DNA from: Dehalococcoidia bacterium
GTDB taxonomy: Bacteria; Chloroflexota; Dehalococcoidia; Tepidiformales; Tepidiformaceae
Assembly: GCA_022827945.1 (NCBI GenBank)
Contig: JAJEIT010000056.1
Coordinates: 1 to 44,066, forward strand
Direction: 5' to 3'
DNA: 44,066 nt
Shown here: positions 1 to 9,071 of the stretch, in pieces
Numbering within the stretch: the stretch's first letter is position 1
Layout of the letters: each line of letters begins with the position of its first letter
Translations under genes and position numbers: made by a program
Notes under the pieces: generated by a model
Database searches by the model: none
What the model was told of the DNA's origin: nothing
The model's input: only the letters and a program-made list of their open reading frames with translations

Positions 1-201
<201 letters not shown>

Positions 202-232
202 CTTCTGTCCCTTTCGTTCCTTCTGGTGTGAG

Positions 233-2317
<2,085 letters not shown>

Positions 2318-2349
2318 GATGCGCTCTCCTGAATCCCTGGCCGCGCCGC

Positions 2350-2820
2350 TTACCAGCGGTAATGGACGAAGGCGCGATTCGCCTCGGCCATGCGGTGGGT
2401 GTCGTCACGCCGCTTGATCGCGGAGCCGGCGTTGTTGGCGGCGTCGAGGAGCTCCGAGGCGAGCCGCTCGGCCATGGTGTTGCCACCACGACCGCGCGCG
2501 CCCTGGAGGAGCCAGCGCATGGCGAGCGCCGTACGCCGCTCCGGGCGGATCTCGACGGGTACCTGGTAGGTCGTGCCACCGACGCGTCGGGGCTTCACCT
2601 CGAGCACGGGCGTTGCGTTGCGCATCGCCTGGCGGAAGGTGTCGACGGGGTCGCGCCCGGTCGACTCCTGGATGCGGTCGAAGGCGCCGTAAACGACTCG
2701 CTCGGCGGTGCTCTTCTTGCCCCTCGTCATCACCTTGTTGATAAGGATCTGGACCTGCTGATCACCGTAGCGGGGATCGGGGCGGATGATGCGGCGTTCG
2801 GGGCGGTTACGTCGCGGCAT
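2350..2820 (-). CDS. rpsG: 30S ribosomal protein S7
   Basis: A 156-residue primary 16S rRNA-binding protein that nucleates the 30S head and lies near the E site. The N-terminus [10 protein letters not shown], the segment [18 protein letters not shown] and the C-terminal [15 protein letters not shown] are typical of S7, and the length equals the family norm. The ATG is only 6 bp downstream of the rpsL stop, so the two are co-translated as in most bacteria. In enteric bacteria S7 represses translation of its own operon; no comparable site was recognised here. Confidence 0.98.
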   Translation of the reverse strand: MPRRNRPERRIIRPDPRYGDQQVQILINKVMTRGKKSTAERVVYGAFDRIQESTGRDPVDTFRQAMRNATPVLEVKPRRVGGTTYQVPVEIRPERRTALAMRWLLQGARGRGGNTMAERLASELLDAANNAGSAIKRRDDTHRMAEANRAFVHYRW

Positions 2821-2826
2821 CGTTCC

Positions 2827-3246
2827 CTATCCGTTCTTCCGCGTGCCGTACTTGCTGCGCCCGCGGCGGCGGTCGGCGACGCCGGTGGAGTCGGCGGCGC
2901 CGCGGACGATGTGGTAGCGAACGCCCGGGAGGTCGCGCACACGGCCGCCACGAACGAGCACGACGGAGTGCTCCTGGAGACTGTGGCCCTCGCCGGGGAT
3001 GTAGGCAGTGACTTCGATACCGTTCGTGAGGCGCACGCGGGCGACCTTGCGAAGGGCGGAGTTCGGCTTCTTGGGAGTCTGGGTTCGGACCTGGGTGCAG
3101 ACGCCGCGCTTCTGGGGCGCGCCGCGGCCCACGACGCGGGAGAGTCGTCCGCGCTCGGAGTTGTAGTTGAAGAGCAGGGCAGGGGCGCCCGACTTCTTCG
3201 ACTTGGGCTTGCGGCCCTTGCGTACGAGCTGGTTGATCGTCGGCAC
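2827..3246 (-). CDS. rpsL: 30S ribosomal protein S12, with central insert and Arg at the K88 position
   Basis: A 139-residue decoding-centre protein starting with GTG at 3244-3246 ([11 protein letters not shown]), with a GGAG about 10 nt upstream. Relative to the 124-residue Escherichia coli protein it carries about 16 extra residues between residues 22 and 44, as in Bacillus S12. The decoding loops [11 protein letters not shown] (K59-K60) and GGRVRDLPG (residues 100-108) are conserved. Residue 104 is Arg (codon CGC), whereas E. coli has Lys88; K88R is a known streptomycin-resistance change. First gene of the str operon, divergent from the methyltransferase gene at 3532. Confidence 0.98.
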   Translation of the reverse strand: MPTINQLVRKGRKPKSKKSGAPALLFNYNSERGRLSRVVGRGAPQKRGVCTQVRTQTPKKPNSALRKVARVRLTNGIEVTAYIPGEGHSLQEHSVVLVRGGRVRDLPGVRYHIVRGAADSTGVADRRRGRSKYGTRKNG

Positions 3247-3531
3247 TACCGTTGATCTCCGAATTCGGGGCCCCGCTGGGGGCGATCCGAAGGTGTTGTT
3301 CCGGCGAGAGGAGGGTCCTCACGCTGGGCATGGAAACAGGCCCAGAGGCCGGTTTCAGAACAGCGCCCCGCAACCGGGAAGGAGCGAGACCGTTTTCAGC
3401 CCAGTGCCTTAAGGCCTGCCGAATGTCGTACATCTGGCGAGGCTATAAGCGCCGACCTAAGAGGCTAACACAGGGTTCGAAACGATCAACGTCGCGCCGC
3501 TCGAACAGAGGGGCGGGTCTAGACTCAGGGA
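3247..3531. promoter_or_regulatory. Divergent intergenic region: str operon leader and methyltransferase promoter
   Basis: This 285-bp gap separates rpsL (minus) from the methyltransferase (plus). On the minus strand a weak promoter candidate is TTAGCC, 16 bp, TATAGC around 3444-3471, which would give a leader of about 190 nt. The leader is rich in short G/C inverted segments but no attenuator, ribosomal-protein box or tRNA is clear. On the plus strand a TAGACT box sits at 3520-3525. Open frames crossing this gap have no recognisable protein similarity and were not called. Confidence 0.3.
3520..3525 (+). promoter_or_regulatory. -10 box TAGACT for a leaderless start at 3532
   Basis: TAGACT ends 6 nt before the ATG at 3532, the spacing expected if the transcript begins at or next to the start codon. 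No Shine-Dalgarno sequence is present. No clear -35 box is seen. Confidence 0.5.
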
Positions 3532-4119
3532 ATGGGCCCGGAGGCAGCGCTGGATCCGTACTTCAAGAAGCGCGTCGCGCTTGTCGACGGAGGCGAGCGG
3601 CTGGAGTTCGAGGTGGCGCACACGCTCTTCTCCTCGCACCAGGTGGACAGCGGGACGAAGCTGCTCCTGCGGTGCCTGGAGACCGAGCAGTCCCCGCAGC
3701 GAATCCTCGACCTGGGCTGCGGCTACGGGGTGCTGGGGATCGCGCTGGCCCGGCGCTTCCCCGAGGCACGGGTGGTGATGGCCGACAGCAACCTGCTGGC
3801 CGTTCGCTACGCCCGCCGCAACGCCGCCCTGAACAATGCCCCCAACGCCGAGGTGTTCGGGAGCGTGGCGCTCGAGGACGTGCCGGCGGGGGAGTACGAC
3901 CTCATCGTGGCGAACGTGCCCGCGAAGGTCGGCGACGAGGCGATCGAGGCGGAGTTCGTGCGAGGACCGCGGGAGCGGCTGGCGGCTGGCGGGGCCTACT
4001 GGTTCGTGGCCGTGAGCGGGCTGAATCACCTCCTGAAGCGCATCGCGGGACGGGGAGAAATACCGTTACGACAAGTGCGGAAGCGATCGGGGCACACCGT
4101 GTACCGAACAGAAGCATGA
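3532..4119 (+). CDS. Class I SAM-dependent methyltransferase, RsmC/YbxB-like
   Basis: A 195-residue methyltransferase of the small-domain family (RsmC, RlmG, YbxB), many of which methylate guanine N2 in rRNA. The N-terminal segment FTLFSSHQVDSGTKLLL-type pattern (residues 30-46) is followed by the SAM-binding motif ILDLGCGYGVLGIALA (about 58-73), the acidic ribose-binding VVMADSN (about 80-86) and YDLIVANVPAKVGD. The usual catalytic NPPF/NPPI motif is replaced by NVPA. It is short compared with RsmC because it has only the catalytic domain. It lies head-to-head with the str operon, which fits a ribosome-related role, but substrate is not known. Confidence 0.75.
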   Translation: MGPEAALDPYFKKRVALVDGGERLEFEVAHTLFSSHQVDSGTKLLLRCLETEQSPQRILDLGCGYGVLGIALARRFPEARVVMADSNLLAVRYARRNAALNNAPNAEVFGSVALEDVPAGEYDLIVANVPAKVGDEAIEAEFVRGPRERLAAGGAYWFVAVSGLNHLLKRIAGRGEIPLRQVRKRSGHTVYRTEA

Positions 4120-4213
4120 GGGTGTGTGAAGGTAACGGCGGGAGAATTGCCAACGCACGGACGTTCTGACACGATACGGACGTGGTGGCGAGCCTTGCAG
4201 GATAGGAGACGCT

Positions 4214-5029
4214 GTGAGCCTCCCTGTTGAATCCGAAGGTTCGGACGCTGCAGTCGGCTGCGCGTACCTGGGCCTCGTCGATGACAGCGACCTTCACGCG
4301 ACGTACGCAACCGACGCCCACCGCTGCTACCGCCTCCCCAACCCGACCCGCATCGCGACGCAACACCAGGAGCAGTTCTGCCTGACGGCGGATCATCCCT
4401 CCTGCCCGATCTACCAGGGGGAGGGTGTCGAAGCGACGACGCATGCGGCGCCGGCGGCGCCAACGTCCGAAGAGGACGAGGCGGAACCCGTCGAAGAGGC
4501 GGCAGGCGATGAGTTCGAGCCGGCGGCGGCTCGCCAGTCCCCACTGGCGACGGCGGCCTCGCGGTGGACCTCACGGGGCCTGCGACGCCCCGCGCTCGAA
4601 GGCGAGCTCAGCATGCGGGCGGCGACGGTCTCGCTGTTCGTGCTGGCGGCGGTCGTGGTTGCGATCGCGTTCATCGTGAACCGCGAGCTTGGCGACGACG
4701 ACATCGCACCGGTCGCCCCCGTCGCTACCGAGACTCCCACAGCGGCGGCCACGGAGCCCCCCGCCACAACGCCTGAGCCAACACCCGAGCCCACGCCGGA
4801 ACCGACTCCCGAGCCGACACCTGAACCAACTCCCGAGCCCACGCCGGAGCCCACACCCGAGCCGGCCGGCGGGTCCACCTACATCATTCAGGCCGGGGAC
4901 ACCTGCGGGGCGATCGCCGCTCAGTTCGAGATAACGCTCGATGAGCTGCTCGCCGCCAACGAGGATCTGGAGATCACCGAGGACGGCGGCTGCCCGATCT
5001 TCCCCGACCAGGAGATCATCATCCCGTAG
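4214..5029 (+). CDS. Membrane-anchored LysM protein with N-terminal Cys/His motif
   Basis: A 271-residue protein starting with GTG, with AGGAG at 4205-4209 region. Four parts are visible: an N-terminal domain (about 1-68) with C16, H36, C38, H51, C56 and C64 in the pattern CxYLGL, HRCY, HQxxxCL, CPIY; an acidic Ala/Glu-rich stretch; one membrane segment at about 137-156; and an outer part with eight TPEP repeats (186-217) followed by a LysM domain (about 221-271, STYIIQAGDTCGAIAAQFEIT) expected to bind peptidoglycan or related glycans. The topology puts the Cys/His domain in the cytoplasm. I infer a link between the cell wall and a cytoplasmic zinc-binding or sensing domain; the true role is unknown. 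Its end overlaps the convergent HD gene by 11 bp. Confidence 0.8.
   Translation: MSLPVESEGSDAAVGCAYLGLVDDSDLHATYATDAHRCYRLPNPTRIATQHQEQFCLTADHPSCPIYQGEGVEATTHAAPAAPTSEEDEAEPVEEAAGDEFEPAAARQSPLATAASRWTSRGLRRPALEGELSMRAATVSLFVLAAVVVAIAFIVNRELGDDDIAPVAPVATETPTAAATEPPATTPEPTPEPTPEPTPEPTPEPTPEPTPEPTPEPAGGSTYIIQAGDTCGAIAAQFEITLDELLAANEDLEITEDGGCPIFPDQEIIIP
4769..4864 (+). repeat. Eight in-frame 12-bp repeats coding for TPEP
   Basis: Eight 12-bp units each encode Thr-Pro-Glu-Pro between the membrane segment and LysM domain. Third codon positions vary among units, so the array is old rather than a recent expansion. It most likely forms a stiff spacer through or along the cell wall. Confidence 0.9.
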
Positions 5030-5681
5030 GCGGAACAAGACCCTCCCGGCGCGCGGCCGCGGCGAACGAACTGCCGGTCACGCGCTCGGGCATGCCGATG
5101 TCGCGGTGGTGCTCCTCGACCCAGGCTTCTCTTGCGCGCCAGTGCGCTTCCTGGGTGCGGTAGCGCTCGCGAGCCTCGACGGTCCAGCGCCAGTCGGCCC
5201 AGCAGAGGATGGCGGTGTCGAGATCGCGGCGGGCGATCCTGCGGATGTCCGCCAGCTCGGGAACGCCGCGGCGCTTCTTCTTCTCGATCTTGTCGGCGAT
5301 GAGCAGGATCTTGGCGAGAAGACCCATCTGCGCGAGGCCGGAGGTGTGATCCCGCACGGCCATGAGCGCCTCCTCGTCGGTGATGCCGAAACGCTCGCGC
5401 AGGACGACAGCGGCGATGGGTCCGTGGAGGAGGATGGGGTAGTCGCGCGAGTCGGCGTCGATCTCCACGCCGACCTCGCCGGCGAGGCGAATCTGCTCGG
5501 CGGGGGACTCGGAGCGGAAGAGGTCGTGCCCCCAGACGGCGAGCTCCACGCGCTGTTCATCGGCAAGCCAGTGGCGGGCCAGGGGCAGGGCCTCGTCCAG
5601 CACGCGCCGGACGTGGCGGACGAGCCCGGCGGGACGCAGCAGCAGCTCCTCGCGGACGGCGGCGATCTGGTCGGCGATCAC
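5019..5681 (-). CDS. HD-domain hydrolase, YqeK-like (probable symmetrical Ap4A hydrolase)
   Basis: A 220-residue HD-superfamily protein resembling YqeK, which cuts diadenosine tetraphosphate into two ADP with iron or another metal. Motifs are HVRRVLDEALPLARHW (first His), the HD pair in VWGHDLF, LLHGPIAAVVLRERFGI, then AVRDHTSG and LLAKILLIADKIE. The order and spacing match YqeK, although the HD segment is WGHDLF rather than the common LLHDIAK. The GTG start at 5679-5681 overlaps the HIT stop in a GTGA junction, so it is translationally coupled to HIT. An open frame continues upstream but only as a shadow of the HIT gene. It may instead act on other nucleotides. Confidence 0.8.
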   Translation of the reverse strand: MIADQIAAVREELLLRPAGLVRHVRRVLDEALPLARHWLADEQRVELAVWGHDLFRSESPAEQIRLAGEVGVEIDADSRDYPILLHGPIAAVVLRERFGITDEEALMAVRDHTSGLAQMGLLAKILLIADKIEKKKRRGVPELADIRRIARRDLDTAILCWADWRWTVEARERYRTQEAHWRAREAWVEEHHRDIGMPERVTGSSFAAAARREGLVPPTG

Positions 5682-6019
5682 CCCTCGGGGCCGAGCTGGC
5701 GTCCACCGACGAGGTGGAGGTGGAGGTGGTGAATGGTCATGCCGGCGGCGTCGCCGACGTTGAAGGCAAGCCGGTAACCAGACTCGTGAACGCCCTCGGC
5801 GCGGCCGACCTCGCCGGCGAGGGTGAAGAGCCCGGCGAGCGTTTCGGCGTGACTCGCTTCGATCTCGCGCGCGTCTGCGATGTGCTCGCGGGGAATCACG
5901 AGGGCGTGGACGGGGGCTCGCGGGTTGATGTCGCGAACGGCGAAGGCGTGGTCGTTCTCGGCGATCCGCTCGACGGGGATGTCGCCCGAGGCCATGTTGC
6001 AGAAGAGGCAGTCGGCCAC
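5678..6019 (-). CDS. HIT family protein (HINT-like nucleotide hydrolase)
   Basis: A 113-residue histidine triad protein. It has the N-terminal DCLFCNMASGDIPVERI, typical of HinT proteins with two Cys, and the triad IHHLHLHLVGG near the C-terminus, whose middle His is the nucleophile. HINT proteins hydrolyse nucleoside phosphoramidates and acyl-adenylates; other HIT members cut dinucleoside polyphosphates. The start is GTG at 6017-6019, six bases after a TAGAAT box, with no Shine-Dalgarno sequence. It forms a two-gene operon with the YqeK-like gene and is divergent from the VOC gene at 6077. Confidence 0.92.
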   Translation of the reverse strand: MADCLFCNMASGDIPVERIAENDHAFAVRDINPRAPVHALVIPREHIADAREIEASHAETLAGLFTLAGEVGRAEGVHESGYRLAFNVGDAAGMTIHHLHLHLVGGRQLGPEG

Positions 6020-6025
6020 GGGCCG

Positions 6026-6031
6026 ATTCTA
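6026..6031 (-). promoter_or_regulatory. -10 box TAGAAT for leaderless HIT-YqeK operon
   Basis: On the minus strand TAGAAT ends 6 nt before the HIT GTG. Together with the box at 6065 it shows that both divergent genes in this 57-bp gap have -10-like boxes placed for leaderless starts. Confidence 0.5.
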
Positions 6032-6064
6032 GCGGGGGGCGAACGCGCCGCAAGCGCGGAAGCG

Positions 6065-6070
6065 TACGAT
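6065..6070 (+). promoter_or_regulatory. -10 box TACGAT for leaderless VOC gene
   Basis: TACGAT ends 6 nt before ATG 6077. No Shine-Dalgarno sequence is seen between box and start. Confidence 0.5.
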
Positions 6071-6076
6071 GCGGCC

Positions 6077-6460
6077 ATGCAAATCAAGCTGACAAGCGTG
6101 ACGGTGAACGACCAGGCGAAGGCGCTCGCCTTCTACACCGATGTGCTCGGCTTCGTGCTGAAACGCGACGATCCTGCAGGCGAGTACCGGGCAATCACGG
6201 TCGAGGCCCGGGATAACCCCTGCGGGATCGAGCTGATGCTGGAGCCGAACGCGCATCCCGCCTCGCGGGCGTTCCAGGAAGCGCTCCGCAAGGACGGGAT
6301 TCCCGTCGCGATCTTCTTCGTGGAAGACCTCGACCGGGAGTACGAGCGGCTCACCGGGCTGGGCGTGAGCTTCACGCAGGAACCCACGCGCAGTGACTGG
6401 GGGTACCAGGCCGTGCTCGACGACACCTGCGGCAACTACCTCGTCCTGCACGAGGAGTAG
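6077..6460 (+). CDS. VOC/glyoxalase-fold protein
   Basis: A 127-residue protein of the vicinal oxygen chelate fold. The N-terminal half shows VTVNDQAKALAFYTDVLGFVLKRD and the C-terminal half shows FFVEDLDREYERLTGLGVSFTQEP and GYQAVLDDTCGNYLVLHE, the paired beta-alpha modules of the family. It resembles the many stand-alone 'glyoxalase/bleomycin resistance' proteins whose substrates are unknown. The first in-frame ATG with a -10 box ahead of it was chosen; the frame is open further upstream but runs antisense to HIT. The flavin reductase-like gene follows after 8 bp. Confidence 0.85.
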   Translation: MQIKLTSVTVNDQAKALAFYTDVLGFVLKRDDPAGEYRAITVEARDNPCGIELMLEPNAHPASRAFQEALRKDGIPVAIFFVEDLDREYERLTGLGVSFTQEPTRSDWGYQAVLDDTCGNYLVLHEE

Positions 6461-6468
6461 GGGACGCC

Positions 6469-7029
6469 GTGACGGAAGCGCGGCCCGCGGGGGACGTGCT
6501 CTCGCACTTCTGGGCGCCGCTCTGCGCCGTGGGGGTGAGCGGGCCCGCGGGACCGAACGCGCAGATCTGCGTCTCCGTGTTCGGGGCGTCGATCGTGCCG
6601 GAGCGGCCGCGGCTCTTCGTCTCGCTTTCGAAGACGAACTACACGGAAGGGCTCGTGCGCGAAAGCGGACGGCTCTCGGTGACGCTCCTGAGCGACTCGC
6701 AGGCCGGCTTGCTGGAGCCGCTCGGGCTGCGCTCGGGACGGGACGGGGACAAGCTCACCGGCCTCGATGTCGAGCTGACGGCCTCCGGAGCGCCGACGTT
6801 CCCCGGCGGGATGGGGGCACTCGACTGCGAGGTGCTGGAACCGCTCGACCTCGGCGACGCGACGGCGTTCCTGGTGGCGGTTCGCGACCGGTGGGGGCTG
6901 GGCGGGGAGCAGCCGTTGCCGTGGTCGGTGGCGAAAACGGTGGTGGGGGAGGAGTTCCTGCAGCGCTGGGCGGAGAAGAGCGCCCGCGAGCAGGAGGCCG
7001 CCCGCGCCGTCATGCACTGGCGCGACTGA
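6469..7029 (+). CDS. Flavin reductase-like, FMN-binding split-barrel protein
   Basis: A 186-residue protein with a GTG start 8 bp after the VOC stop. The segment FWAPLCAVGVSGPAGPNAQICVSVFGASIVPERPRLFVSLSKTNYTEGLV-like pattern is that of the flavin reductase domain, in which the conserved strand binds FMN. The remainder (GALDCEVLEPLDLGDATAFLVAVRD) also fits. Members supply reduced flavin to monooxygenases or act as flavoproteins in their own right. No partner monooxygenase is adjacent, so the substrate is unknown. It is probably in one transcript with the VOC gene. Confidence 0.8.
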   Translation: MTEARPAGDVLSHFWAPLCAVGVSGPAGPNAQICVSVFGASIVPERPRLFVSLSKTNYTEGLVRESGRLSVTLLSDSQAGLLEPLGLRSGRDGDKLTGLDVELTASGAPTFPGGMGALDCEVLEPLDLGDATAFLVAVRDRWGLGGEQPLPWSVAKTVVGEEFLQRWAEKSAREQEAARAVMHWRD

Positions 7030-7033
7030 GCGA

Positions 7034-8929
7034 TCAGCCGAGGAGGTACCGGCGGAGGAAGCGGTCGACGGAGGTGTAGAAGGCCTCGACCGTCTCCCGC
7101 TTCCGCCAGCCGTGCCCTTCGCCCTCGTACACGTGGTACTCGTGGGGGACGCGGCGGGTGCGGAGGGAGGCCGCAAGCGAGTCGCTCTGGTCACGAGGGA
7201 CGACGCGGTCCTCGACACCCTGGAAGAGGGCGATCGGATCGGCGATAGCGTCCGCGTGGAAGATGGGGGAGCGCTCGCGGTAGCGGGCGGAGGCGTCGGG
7301 GAGGGGGCCGACGAGGGAGTCGAGGTAGCGCGCCTCGAACTTGTGGGTGTCGCTGGCGAGGGTGAAGAGGTTGGAGATGCCGTAGTAGCAGACGCCGGCG
7401 CGATAGAAGCCGGGGTGCACCTGAAGCGAGCGCAGCACGGTGTAGCCGCCCGCGCTTCCGCCGACGATAGAGAGCCGGTCGCCGTCGGCGAGGCCGCGCG
7501 CGGCCATCGCCTCGGCGCCGGAGCGACAGTCCTCGACATCGGCGACGCCCCACTCGCCACGGAGCGCGAGCATTGTTTCCCGCCCGGCCCCGCTGCTGCC
7601 ACGGTAGTTGACCGCCAGCACGGCGTAGCCGCGGCTGGCGAGGAACTGGATCTGCGGCCGCCAGCCCGCATCGACGTGGTCGGTCGGGCCGCCGTGGACG
7701 AAGACGACGAGCGGGGGCGGCCCTTCGTTGAAGAAGCGGTCGCTGGCGGGTGGGTAGTAGAGGCCATGGACCTGGGCGCCGCCGGTGCTCGTCCAGGAGA
7801 CGGGATCGGGCACGGAGAGACTGGCAGCGGGGAACGCGGCGGGGTCGCTGAGACGCAGGGTGACAACCCCTGGCGGGTCCTGCTCGAGGTCGACCAGGAG
7901 GAGGCGGGGGGAGGTGGTCGGGCCGCTGGCGATGAGGGCCAGGCGCTCCTCAGTGGGCGAGGCCACCGGGTTCTCGAAGCTGGCGTACTCCTCAGGCAGG
8001 TCGAGCTCTCGTGGCTCGCCTTCGCCGTCGACGACGACGAGGCGCGCGAACCCTTGACGCTGGCGGATCCCGACGACTCGCCCCGAGGGGAGCACGGCGA
8101 ACATGCCCACGCCCTGGCCCCAGGCGGGCGTGCCGTACTCGCACTCGCCCGAGGTGAGGGCGCGCGTCTCGCCCGTGGCGAGGTCGTGTCGGTGGAGGTG
8201 GCCCCAGCCGGTCGCGTCGGAGACGAAGTAGAGGGCAACACCGTCGGGGGAGAAGGCGGGCTGGAGGATAGCCTCATCGGGGCCGCCCGCCACGACGCGC
8301 GAGGCGGCAATCGTCGGGAGGCCGCCGTCCGATACGGCGATCTCGGCGACGCGGAGCTCCGAGCCGTCCCAGGGCATGTTGGGGTGGTCCCACTCGACCC
8401 ACGCGAGGCGGTCGCCGCCGGGGCTCCAGGCGGGCTGCATGTAGAAGTCGCGGCCGCTTGCGAGGTGCTGGGGCCAGCGCTCCCCGGAGCTGTCCGCGAT
8501 GGCGATGACGTCCTCGTCTTCGTACGAGTGCACGTAGGCCACCCAGCGTCCGTCGGGGCTGAGGGCAGGCGACGTGGCCTCGCCGAAGGCGGGCGTGACC
8601 GGCCGGGCGGGGGCGCTGTCGAGGGGCTGGCGATAGATGCGCTGGCTGTCGTGCCCGACGAACCAGCCCAGGCCGGACGCGAGAGCGAAGTCGCCCCCAC
8701 CGTAGCCGACGCCTGCCCGCACGAGGATGTCACCGCTTATGTCGCGGACTTCCGTGTCGCTGCCGTCCGGAGCCATCACGACGGCCAGGCCGCGGTCGCC
8801 ACGACCCTCGAACCAGCCAATCGTCCGCCCGTCGGAATCCCACGAGGGTCCGCGCAGGCGGATGCCGCCCGCGAGAGCGTCGGGCGTGATGGGGCTGTCC
8901 CAGAGTCCGTAGGGTCGGCGCTCGGCCAT
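7034..8929 (-). CDS. S9 family prolyl oligopeptidase-like serine peptidase
   Basis: A 631-residue peptidase with an N-terminal beta-propeller of WD40/TolB-like repeats (PSWDSDGRTIGW, PALSPDGRWVAY, PAWSPGGDRLAW, PAFSPDGVALYF) and a C-terminal alpha/beta hydrolase domain. The catalytic triad can be placed at Ser492 (GGSAGGY), Asp574 (GVEDRVVP) and His606 (EGHGW), the spacing usual for S9C acylaminoacyl or dipeptidyl peptidases. No signal peptide is seen, so it is probably cytoplasmic and removes short peptides. The ATG at 8927-8929 was chosen; another ATG lies three codons earlier. It is convergent with the flavin reductase-like gene, separated by 4 bp. Confidence 0.9.
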   Translation of the reverse strand: MAERRPYGLWDSPITPDALAGGIRLRGPSWDSDGRTIGWFEGRGDRGLAVVMAPDGSDTEVRDISGDILVRAGVGYGGGDFALASGLGWFVGHDSQRIYRQPLDSAPARPVTPAFGEATSPALSPDGRWVAYVHSYEDEDVIAIADSSGERWPQHLASGRDFYMQPAWSPGGDRLAWVEWDHPNMPWDGSELRVAEIAVSDGGLPTIAASRVVAGGPDEAILQPAFSPDGVALYFVSDATGWGHLHRHDLATGETRALTSGECEYGTPAWGQGVGMFAVLPSGRVVGIRQRQGFARLVVVDGEGEPRELDLPEEYASFENPVASPTEERLALIASGPTTSPRLLLVDLEQDPPGVVTLRLSDPAAFPAASLSVPDPVSWTSTGGAQVHGLYYPPASDRFFNEGPPPLVVFVHGGPTDHVDAGWRPQIQFLASRGYAVLAVNYRGSSGAGRETMLALRGEWGVADVEDCRSGAEAMAARGLADGDRLSIVGGSAGGYTVLRSLQVHPGFYRAGVCYYGISNLFTLASDTHKFEARYLDSLVGPLPDASARYRERSPIFHADAIADPIALFQGVEDRVVPRDQSDSLAASLRTRRVPHEYHVYEGEGHGWRKRETVEAFYTSVDRFLRRYLLG

Positions 8930-9071
8930 CCGAGGCATTCTGCCGGATGGAGCGCGCACGTGAGCGGCGCGGTAGCCCCGAGCGTGGGGCAGCGGTAGGC
9001 TCCCACTCGCACATGGGCGACCCAACTTCTTCCCCGAGCGCGCTCAGGCGACCGGCGCGGCGAGACGCTTC

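Noticed and set aside
2807..3433. 208-residue frame over the rpsL region
   Set aside because: It overlaps rpsL in another frame and has no similarity, while rpsL is certain.
3247..3531. tRNA or riboswitch in the largest intergenic gap
   Set aside because: No cloverleaf, TTCGA-type arm with matching acceptor, or known riboswitch core could be assembled by eye.
5682..6053. N-terminal extension of the HD protein through the HIT gene
   Set aside because: The extension is an Arg/Pro-rich out-of-frame reading of HIT; the GTGA overlap at 5678-5681 gives a normal start.
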